Shown here: one piece after another, positions 1 through 5,854 of the stretch
Numbering within the stretch: position 1 is the stretch's first letter
Layout of the letters: the number at the start of each line of letters is the position of its first letter
Assembly (NCBI GenBank): GCA_965649545.1
Contig: CBFGLF010000019.1
Location: forward strand, 1 to 21,629
Reading direction: 5' to 3'
DNA: 21,629 nt
Origin: CABHOJ01 sp965649545
GTDB lineage: Bacteria; Pseudomonadota; Gammaproteobacteria; Burkholderiales; Methylophilaceae
The notes under the pieces: model-generated
Seen by the model: only the letters and a program-made list of their open reading frames with translations
Told to the model about the DNA's origin: nothing
Databases searched by the model: none
Program-made: the position numbers and the translations under genes

Positions 1-23
1 AGGCGCATGCTCGAATCGACACC

Positions 24-1376
24 ATGTTAGAAAATCTAAGCGGAAGATTACAGCAGGTCATCAAATCCCTGCGCGGCCAGGCGCGATTGACCGAGGAGAA
101 CATCGCGGACGCCTTGCGCGAAGTGCGGATGGCGCTGCTCGAGGCCGACGTCGCCTTGCCCGTGGTCAAGGACTTCATTGCGCACGTCAAGGAGCGCGCC
201 CAGGGACGTGAGGTACTGCAAAGCCTGACGCCAGGCCAGGCCGTGATCCAGGTAGTGCATGAAGAGCTGACCAAGCTCATGGGTGAGCAGAATGCCGGAC
301 TCAATCTGTCCGTCGTACCGCCCGCCATCCTGCTCATGGCCGGTCTACAAGGTTCCGGCAAGACCACGACCTCGGCCAAATTGGCCAAGCTGCTCAAGGA
401 ACAAAAGAAAAAGGTGTTGCTCGCCAGTGCCGACGTCTACCGGCCGGCGGCGATCGAGCAGTTGAAGACCCTGGCGAAGAGCCTCGAGATCGACTGCTTC
501 GATTCCAATGCGACGCAAAAGCCAGCCGATATCGCAAGCGCGACGCTCGATTTCGCCAAGCGCCATTTCTACGATGTGGTGATCTTCGATACCGCCGGTC
601 GCCTCGCGATCGACGAGGCCATGATGGCCGAGATCAAGCATTTACACGGATTGCTCGACCCGATCGAAACGCTGTTCGTGGTCGATGCCATGCAGGGTCA
701 GGATGCCGTCAATACCGCCAAGGCTTTCGGCGAGACCTTGCCGCTGACCGGCATCGTCCTCACCAAGCTCGATGGCGATGCGCGCGGCGGCGCCGCACTC
801 TCGGTGCGCCACATCACCGGCAAGCCGATCAAGTACATCGGGGTCAGCGAGAAGGTCGACGGTCTGGAAGCTTTCCATCCGGAACGTATGGCCTCCCGCG
901 TCCTGGGCATGGGCGACGTCTTGTCGCTGATTGAGCAGGCGCAGAAGAACGTCGATATCGACGAGGCCAAGAAACTGGCGGAGAAGGTCAAGTCCGGCAA
1001 GAATTTCGACCTCGACGATTTCAAGGCGCAGATGTCGCAGATGCGCAAGATGGGTGGCATGGGCGCGCTGATGGACAAGATGCCGGCACAAATGGCTGGC
1101 ATGGCGGGTCAGATGAGTGGCGAAGCCGGTGACAAGGCGATCCGGCGTATCGAAGGCATCATCAATTCGATGACACCATTGGAGCGACGCAAACCCGAAG
1201 TGATCAAGGCCACGCGTAAACGCCGCATCGCCGCGGGTGCCGGGGTGCAGGTTCAGGAGGTGAATCGCCTGCTCAACCAGTTCGAAGAAGTCCAGAAGAT
1301 GATGAAGATGTTCTCCAAAGGCGGCATGAGCAAGATGATGCGCGCCATGCAAGGCAGATTCCCAGGCATGCGCTAG
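24..1376 (+). CDS. ffh: Signal recognition particle protein Ffh (SRP54 GTPase)
   Basis: Ffh binds 4.5S RNA and signal peptides emerging from ribosomes, and delivers them to the membrane receptor FtsY in a GTP-dependent cycle. The 450-residue protein has the usual bacterial length. The N domain helical bundle covers about residues 1-85. The G domain carries the P-loop GLQGSGKTTT (107-116), DTAGR (189-193), TKLD (247-250) and DARGG (252-256). The methionine-rich M domain (about 327-450) includes the MGGMGALMDKMP stretch and a conserved C-terminal RNA-binding helix region. The first residues, MLENLSGRLQQVIKSLRGQA, are typical of the family and support the ATG used. No clear Shine-Dalgarno sequence is visible in the 23 bases before it, which is also where the window begins. 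The next gene on this strand is tRNA-Lys, which has its own promoter. I see no strong terminator directly after ffh. Confidence 0.98.
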   Translation: MLENLSGRLQQVIKSLRGQARLTEENIADALREVRMALLEADVALPVVKDFIAHVKERAQGREVLQSLTPGQAVIQVVHEELTKLMGEQNAGLNLSVVPPAILLMAGLQGSGKTTTSAKLAKLLKEQKKKVLLASADVYRPAAIEQLKTLAKSLEIDCFDSNATQKPADIASATLDFAKRHFYDVVIFDTAGRLAIDEAMMAEIKHLHGLLDPIETLFVVDAMQGQDAVNTAKAFGETLPLTGIVLTKLDGDARGGAALSVRHITGKPIKYIGVSEKVDGLEAFHPERMASRVLGMGDVLSLIEQAQKNVDIDEAKKLAEKVKSGKNFDLDDFKAQMSQMRKMGGMGALMDKMPAQMAGMAGQMSGEAGDKAIRRIEGIINSMTPLERRKPEVIKATRKRRIAAGAGVQVQEVNRLLNQFEEVQKMMKMFSKGGMSKMMRAMQGRFPGMR

Positions 1377-1424
1377 GGGTCTCTGCGTCAGGGGTTCGCA
1401 TCAGGGCCCGCGAGGAATTCCTGA

Positions 1425-1453
1425 TTGACGCCATCCTGCCTTTTCAGGATAAT
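1425..1453 (+). promoter_or_regulatory. Sigma-70 promoter for tRNA-Lys
   Basis: TTGACG (1425-1430) and GATAAT (1448-1453) are separated by exactly 17 bases, close to the sigma-70 consensus. The predicted start of transcription is near 1460, giving a leader of roughly 48 bases before the tRNA. The bases just after the -10 box are GC-rich (TGCGCCC). This is the kind of discriminator known at stringently controlled stable-RNA promoters, so growth-rate or ppGpp control is plausible but inferred. Confidence 0.75.
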
Positions 1454-1507
1454 TGCGCCCTTCCGATTGATATCGAAATCTCGATCCAAGTCTGATTCAA
1501 ATTCCCC

Positions 1508-1582
1508 GGGGCGGTAGCTCAGTGGTAGAGCAGCGGACTTTTAATCCGTTGGCCGTGGGTTCGACCCCCACCCGCCCCACCA
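1508..1582 (+). tRNA. tRNA-Lys (anticodon TTT)
   Basis: A complete cloverleaf can be folded by eye. The acceptor stem pairs GGGGCGG (1508-1514) with CCGCCCC (1572-1578), followed by discriminator A and an encoded CCA (1580-1582). The anticodon loop CTTTTAA gives anticodon TTT. The T-loop carries the GTTCGA signature. It is preceded by a strong promoter and followed six bases later by a hairpin terminator, so it appears to be a single-gene transcription unit. Confidence 0.97.
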
Positions 1583-1587
1583 GATAA

Positions 1588-1617
1588 GCAAAAGGCCAGC
1601 ATTCGCTGGCCTTTTGC
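1588..1617. terminator. Bidirectional hairpin terminator, tRNA-Lys / GGDEF-EAL gene
   Basis: A perfect 13-bp inverted repeat (1588-1600 and 1605-1617) encloses the loop ATTC. The stem has a GC-rich core, AGGCCAGC, and an A-run on one arm facing a T-run on the other. The T-run works as a U-tract in both directions. It lies between tRNA-Lys and the convergent c-di-GMP gene, whose stop is 14 bases away, so it probably terminates both. Confidence 0.85.
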
Positions 1618-1630
1618 ATTGCATGACGTC

Positions 1631-3577
1631 TTATCCGACGCTCTCTGGCTGCAGCAGCTGTTCGAGTGCTTCCGCCGAGATCGGGCGTGAGAATAGGTAA
1701 CCTTGCGCATAGTCGCAACCTGCCTCGATCAAGAGGTCGCGTTGCTCCTCCGTTTCGACACCCTCAGCCACCACTTTGATCCCAAGCTTGTGCGACATGA
1801 CGATGATGGCTTCACACAAGGCGAGTTCGTCGGAATGCTGTTTGAGATTGCGGGTGAAGGACTGGTCGATCTTCACGTAATCCACATCGAATTTCCTGAT
1901 GTAGGCCAAGGACGAATAACCTGTACCAAAATCGTCGATGGCGATCTGCAGGCCAGCGTCGCGAAGCGTGGAGAGTTGCTGCGTCTCGGAGGTGTTGGCG
2001 TCGAACAGCAGGCCTTCGGTGATCTCGATCACGATCGCGTCGCCATCCAGACCCATAGATCCGAGATGGGCGATCCAGTCGGTGTGGTTGCCGCGGTGCT
2101 GACGGAACTGCACGGGCGATTTATTGATGCTGACCTGGAAATCCGGATGCGTCTTGCGCCAACGCGCGACCATCTCGACCGCCTGGGTGAAGACGAAGTC
2201 CCCTAGTTCGACGATCAGGCCGGTATCTTCCGCGATCGGAATGAATTCGGCAGGGGAAACCAGGCCGCGCAGGGGATGTTGCCAACGGACCAAAGCCTCG
2301 GCTTTGTGGATAGTGCCGGTAGCCAATGCGATGATGGGCTGGTACTGCACGATGAACTGTCGCTCGGCGAGGGCGATGCGCAGGTCGTTGGCAAGACGCA
2401 GCCGGGTCAGGGCGGCCTCTTGCATGGTCGAGGTGAAATAATAGTACCGGTTGCGACCCTGGTTCTTCGCCTCGTACATCGCCTGATCGGCGTTCTTGAG
2501 CAGGACTTCCGCCTCATCGCCATCGAGAGGGAACATGCTGATACCGATGCTGGTACTGATGTACACCACTTCGTCATTGAGATGGAAGGGTCTTGCCATC
2601 TCATCCAGCACACTCTGGGCGAGGCGTTCGATACTGCCAGTGTTATCGACGTTGTTGAGCAGGATGGTGAACTCATCCCCGCCAAGGCGTGCGACGGTGT
2701 CTGTGGTGCGCAATGTACTGAGTAAGCGGCTGCCAGCCTCTTTCAGCAACAGATCGCCGACATGATGGCCCAGGCTGTCATTGACGTCCTTGAACCTGTC
2801 CAGATCGATGTACATCAGGCAGACCAGCGTGCCGAACCGCTTTGCCTGTTTGATGCTTTGCGTGAAGCGATCCTGGAACAGGATGCGATTCGGCAGGCCA
2901 GTCACCGGATCGTAATGCGCGAGGCGGAAGATCTCCTGCTCCGATTCTTTCCGGCTGGTGATGTCCGCATGGGTACCGATCATGCGCAAAGGCTTTCCGT
3001 CTGGTGCTCTCGCGACCACCATGCCTCGACTCAGCGTCCATTTCCAGCTGCCGTCCTTGCAGCGCAACCGGAATTCGGAGACGAAGACTGAGGTCCCACC
3101 CGACAGATGCAGATTGACTTCATAGATGGCGCGCTCGCGGTCGTCCGGATGCATCAATGTTCGACCGTCTTGTGCCGTGCTGCCGATATCCCCCTCCTCG
3201 TAGCCGTAGATCTGATGCCAGCGGTTGGAACGAAACACCTGGTCCGTCTCAAGATCCCAATCCCAGACCCCTTCGTCAGCGCCTTCCAGCGCGAACTTCC
3301 AGCGTTCCTCGCTCAGGATGAGGTTGTGCTCGATCGCCGCCTGTTGACGTAACGAGGCCCTGATCATCAGATAGAGCAGGCCTGCGGTGATGAAAATGAA
3401 TGCCCAGCCCTTGTAGGTGCTGTAGACCTGAAAGTGTTCCGCGTCATCCGTGATACTGGACAGGAGGTGGTCACTGAATAATATCCAGAGCAGGCCGAAG
3501 AGCAGGTAGGCTAATACCAGCCGGCCGGCGATCCAGTGTTTGGTGGGATGTGGCCTTTGCAAATCCTGAGCTTTCAC
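1631..3577 (-). CDS. Membrane-bound PAS-GGDEF-EAL c-di-GMP turnover protein
   Basis: This is a 648-residue hybrid protein predicted to make and/or break down cyclic di-GMP. Two transmembrane helices (about 17-38 and 57-73) flank a short periplasmic loop. A PAS/PAC sensor domain follows at about 88-213. The GGDEF domain (about 220-382) has an intact GGDEF motif at 299-303 and an RTTD inhibitory I-site at 290-293, at the standard five-residue spacing. The EAL domain (about 395-645) keeps EAL (427-429), a NKS motif (485-487), DDFGTGYSS (548-556), KID (569-571) and EGVE (605-608). Both catalytic halves therefore look active, and which activity dominates cannot be read from sequence. The start is GTG at 3577 with no clear Shine-Dalgarno site; no in-frame ATG exists between it and the upstream stop, so the N-terminus is uncertain by a few residues. 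It converges on tRNA-Lys and is divergent from a small lipoprotein gene. Confidence 0.93.
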   Translation of the reverse strand: MKAQDLQRPHPTKHWIAGRLVLAYLLFGLLWILFSDHLLSSITDDAEHFQVYSTYKGWAFIFITAGLLYLMIRASLRQQAAIEHNLILSEERWKFALEGADEGVWDWDLETDQVFRSNRWHQIYGYEEGDIGSTAQDGRTLMHPDDRERAIYEVNLHLSGGTSVFVSEFRLRCKDGSWKWTLSRGMVVARAPDGKPLRMIGTHADITSRKESEQEIFRLAHYDPVTGLPNRILFQDRFTQSIKQAKRFGTLVCLMYIDLDRFKDVNDSLGHHVGDLLLKEAGSRLLSTLRTTDTVARLGGDEFTILLNNVDNTGSIERLAQSVLDEMARPFHLNDEVVYISTSIGISMFPLDGDEAEVLLKNADQAMYEAKNQGRNRYYYFTSTMQEAALTRLRLANDLRIALAERQFIVQYQPIIALATGTIHKAEALVRWQHPLRGLVSPAEFIPIAEDTGLIVELGDFVFTQAVEMVARWRKTHPDFQVSINKSPVQFRQHRGNHTDWIAHLGSMGLDGDAIVIEITEGLLFDANTSETQQLSTLRDAGLQIAIDDFGTGYSSLAYIRKFDVDYVKIDQSFTRNLKQHSDELALCEAIIVMSHKLGIKVVAEGVETEEQRDLLIEAGCDYAQGYLFSRPISAEALEQLLQPESVG

Positions 3578-3744
3578 ATGGCAAACATTGCGAGGGTAGA
3601 GACTGGCGCGTTCATGAAGATTCCACTGGTGATACGCATGTCATCATCCCGATTGTAGTATGCTTCCGCTTAAGCGAACGGCCCGCTCAAGAGTGAAACG
3701 TATTATTTCTGTTAAAGCAAGAATAAACCAGCTGGGAGATCGAA

Positions 3745-3852
3745 ATGAAGAAATGGATCATCGTATTTGCAGTCAGTGCCTTTTTGACGGGATGTTTCTA
3801 CCACCCGCATGGCTGCCCACCGGGCCAAGCGAAGAAGGGTAGATGCCTGTAA
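3745..3852 (+). CDS. 35-residue Cys/His-containing lipoprotein
   Basis: This short gene starts at an ATG seven bases after GGGAG (3734-3738), a good ribosome-binding site, and ends at TAA just before a strong terminator. The product begins MKKWIIVFAVSAFLTGC, a lipoprotein signal peptide with lipobox LTGC, so Cys17 should be acylated. The predicted mature part is only 19 residues, CFYHPHGCPPGQAKKGRCL, with two further cysteines and two histidines. The residue at +2 is Phe, so the outer membrane is the likely location. From memory, CPPGQAKKG-like motifs recur in small proteobacterial envelope proteins, but I cannot assign a function. The signal peptide, ribosome-binding site and terminator together make this a real gene rather than chance. 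TATTAT at 3701-3706 may be its -10 box; no good -35 is visible. Confidence 0.72.
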   Translation: MKKWIIVFAVSAFLTGCFYHPHGCPPGQAKKGRCL

Positions 3853-3862
3853 ACCCTGCACA

Positions 3863-3894
3863 AAAAAAGCCTAGCAAGACTGCTAGGCTTTTTT
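3863..3894. terminator. Bidirectional terminator inside the 3' end of the 69-residue gene
   Basis: A perfect 14-bp inverted repeat (3863-3876 and 3881-3894) encloses the loop AGAC. The core is GCCTAGCA, with A6 on the left arm and T6 on the right. It serves the small lipoprotein gene ending at 3852. On the minus strand its right arm contains the last codons and TAG stop (3883-3885) of the convergent membrane protein gene. Confidence 0.88.
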
Positions 3895-4092
3895 GTTGCG
3901 CGATTTACGGGAGGCGCGCCAGTCCGCGATGCGCTGCCTTCGGGCGATGACGGTCAGCACCAGGATCGCCCAGGCGAGCGCCAGCACATGCGCCAGGCCG
4001 GCATAGATACTGACAACCAGCAAATGCGGGAAAGCGGTCGTCAACACTAACGGTAGCAAGGCCAGTAACAATCCGAGGAAGATCAATATCAT
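3883..4092 (-). CDS. Small two-helix membrane protein of unknown function
   Basis: I do not recognise this 69-residue protein. It is almost entirely hydrophobic for residues 1-50, consistent with two transmembrane helices (about 2-20 and 24-50), and ends in a strongly basic tail with eight Lys/Arg between residues 51 and 68. By the positive-inside rule the tail should face the cytoplasm. The ATG at 4092 is preceded by AAGGAA (4099-4104) at a spacing of six, a good ribosome-binding site. A 6-bp hairpin, CAAGAC and GTCTTG (4104-4120), lies next to that site and may sit in the leader. The stop codon lies in the arm of the terminator shared with the convergent lipoprotein gene. Confidence 0.65.
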   Translation of the reverse strand: MILIFLGLLLALLPLVLTTAFPHLLVVSIYAGLAHVLALAWAILVLTVIARRQRIADWRASRKSRNKKA

Positions 4093-4242
4093 CAGGGTTC
4101 CTTCAAGACATGTGGTCTTGGTTAATCATCAAGCAACAAACTTGCCATAACGGCCATGTTGGATAGGATTGTCTTGCATCGATTTGGTTTCATCACAAGG
4201 GCAGAGTGAAGGTCAACCGGGATGGAAATCGCTTGCAGGAAT

Positions 4243-4274
4243 GACAAGGGGCTAGCGTTTGCTAGCCCCTTGTC
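4243..4274 (-). terminator. Hairpin after tRNA-Arg
   Basis: A perfect 14-bp inverted repeat (4243-4256 and 4261-4274) with loop sits seven bases beyond the 3' end of tRNA-Arg. The core is GGGGCTAGC. On the minus strand it is not followed by a clear U-tract, only the mixed sequence ATTCCTG. It fits a tRNA-operon terminator or processing hairpin, but termination strength is uncertain. Confidence 0.6.
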
Positions 4275-4280
4275 TTGATA

Positions 4281-4357
4281 TGGCGCGCCCGAAGAGATTC
4301 GAACTCCTGACCCCTTGGTTCGTAGCCAAGTACTCTATCCAGCTGAGCTACGGGCGC
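4281..4357 (-). tRNA. tRNA-Arg (anticodon ACG)
   Basis: The 77-nt sequence folds as a normal cloverleaf. The acceptor stem GCGCCCG pairs with CGGGCGC, with discriminator G and an encoded CCA. The anticodon loop CTACGAA gives ACG, which is converted to ICG by TadA in bacteria. The T-loop has GTTCGAAT. It lies 52 bases downstream of tRNA-Ser on the same strand and is probably cotranscribed with it. Confidence 0.97.
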
Positions 4358-4409
4358 TTAAGAGAGCCGAATTATACTGTAAAACGGCTGACTCTGGTAT
4401 TGCAAATTG

Positions 4410-4503
4410 TGGCGGAGAGCGAGGGATTCGAACCCTCGATACAGGTTTAAGCCCGTATGCTTCCTTAGCAGGGAAGTGCCTTCGACCACTCGGCCAGCTC
4501 TCC
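4410..4503 (-). tRNA. tRNA-Ser (anticodon GCT)
   Basis: This 94-nt tRNA has the long variable arm expected of a serine tRNA. The acceptor stem GGAGAGC pairs with GCTCTCC, with discriminator G and an encoded CCA. The anticodon loop CTGCTAA gives GCT, which reads AGC and AGT codons. It starts shortly after a plausible promoter that lies between it and the end of lysC. Confidence 0.97.
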
Positions 4504-4516
4504 ACACGAGGGCGTA

Positions 4517-4545
4517 ACGATACGCGAATACGCCTTAAAAATCAA
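4517..4545 (-). promoter_or_regulatory. Probable promoter of the tRNA-Ser/tRNA-Arg unit
   Basis: Reading the minus strand, TTGATT (4545-4540) and TATCGT (4522-4517) are separated by 17 bases. Each box matches four of six sigma-70 consensus positions. The following bases, TACGCCC, form a GC-rich discriminator as at the tRNA-Lys promoter. Transcription would begin a few bases before the tRNA-Ser 5' end. Confidence 0.5.
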
Positions 4546-4586
4546 ACCAAATCGGCCCGGCTGAGGCTTCCTGCTTAGCCCGCCGT

Positions 4587-5813
4587 CTAGCCTTGGTCCA
4601 GGCCGAACGCTTTATGCAACACTCGGACGGCGAGTTCCATGTACTTCTCGTCGATGACCACGGCGATCTTGATCTCCGAGGTGGAGATCATCTGGATGTT
4701 GATGCCTTCTTCCGCCAGGGTGCGGAACATCTGGCTGGCGATACCGACATGCGAGCGCATGCCGACACCGACGATGGAGACCTTGGCGATCTTGTCGTCA
4801 CCGGTGATCTCGCGTGCGCCGATATGGCCCTGGACCTGGTTGCGCAGGATGTCGAGCGCCTTGTTCAACTCGTTCTTGTGGACGGTGAAGGTGAAGTCGG
4901 TGGTGCCGTCCGCGCCGGTGTTCTGGATGATGATGTCGACATCGATGTTGGCGTCGGCGATCGGGCCCAGGATCTGGTAAGCGATACCGGGACGGTCTGG
5001 CACGCCGAGTATGGTGACCTTGGCTTCGTCGCGATTGAAGGCGATGCCGGAGATGATGGGTTGTTCCATGTTGTCTTCTTCCTCAAATGTAATCAGCGTG
5101 CCGTCGCCTTCTTCCTCGAAGCTGGATAGCACGCGCAGTTTGACCTTGTACTTGCCGGCGAACTCGACCGAGCGGATCTGCAGCACCTTGGAACCCTGGC
5201 TCGCCAGTTCCAGCATCTCTTCGAAGGTGATGGATTTCAGGCGGCGTGCTTCCGGCACGACGCGCGGGTCAGTCGTGTAGACGCCGTCGACATCGGTGTA
5301 GATCTGGCATTCGTCGGCCTTGAGCGCAGCGGCCAGCGCGACGCCGGTGGTGTCGGAACCGCCACGGCCCAGCGTGGTGATGTCGCCATTCTCGTCCACG
5401 CCCTGGAAGCCGGCGACGACGACCACATAACCCGCATCCAGATCCTTGCGCATATTGCTGCCGTCGATGTCCAGGATGCGCGCCTTGGTGTGCGCGTCAT
5501 CGGTGAGGATGCGCACCTGGGAGCCGGTGTAGCTCTTGGCCTTGATGCCGAGGTCCATGAGGGCCATGGCGGTCAGAGCGATGGTGACCTGTTCGCCGGT
5601 GGAGACCATCTGGTCCAGTTCGCGCGGATCCGGGTCCGGCATGATCTCCTTGGCCAGCCCGATCAGGCGGTTGGTCTCACCCGACATGGCGGAGACGACG
5701 ACCACGACCTGGTGGCCGAGTGCCTTGTAGTTCGCGACCCGGCGCGCGACATTGCGGATACGCTCGGGGTTGGCGACGGAAGTGCCGCCGTATTTCTGTA
5801 CGATAAGTGCCAT
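4587..5813 (-). CDS. lysC: Aspartate kinase (aspartokinase)
   Basis: This enzyme phosphorylates L-aspartate, the first step to lysine, threonine, methionine and diaminopimelate. The 408-residue length matches the monofunctional class. The kinase domain (about 1-235) has KYGGTS (7-12), GRGGSDTT (149-156) and YTDVDGVYTTDPR (172-184). Two ACT regulatory domains follow (about 262-335 and 342-408), including QNTGADGTTDFTFT (297-310), so feedback inhibition by lysine and/or threonine is expected. It starts 41 bases after alaS and is probably cotranscribed with it; no lysine riboswitch is visible. An in-frame ATG at codon 249 (5069), preceded by a GAGGAAG purine run, may give a separate 160-residue regulatory subunit, as known for some other aspartokinases. 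Confidence 0.97.
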   Translation of the reverse strand: MALIVQKYGGTSVANPERIRNVARRVANYKALGHQVVVVVSAMSGETNRLIGLAKEIMPDPDPRELDQMVSTGEQVTIALTAMALMDLGIKAKSYTGSQVRILTDDAHTKARILDIDGSNMRKDLDAGYVVVVAGFQGVDENGDITTLGRGGSDTTGVALAAALKADECQIYTDVDGVYTTDPRVVPEARRLKSITFEEMLELASQGSKVLQIRSVEFAGKYKVKLRVLSSFEEEGDGTLITFEEEDNMEQPIISGIAFNRDEAKVTILGVPDRPGIAYQILGPIADANIDVDIIIQNTGADGTTDFTFTVHKNELNKALDILRNQVQGHIGAREITGDDKIAKVSIVGVGMRSHVGIASQMFRTLAEEGINIQMISTSEIKIAVVIDEKYMELAVRVLHKAFGLDQG

Positions 5814-5854
5814 AAATGACCTAGTGTTGATTCAATGTAGTTGGTTCGGTGTAC

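Noticed and set aside
642..1352. Long open frame of 236 codons antisense to ffh
   Set aside because: Its product is rich in His, Leu and Asp, the usual look of the reverse strand of a GC-rich gene; there is no family signature, and ffh clearly occupies the region.
1508..4503. tRNA genes as possible attachment sites of an integrated element
   Set aside because: There is no integrase, no repeated tRNA 3' fragment nearby and no change in gene character. The tRNAs sit among core genes.
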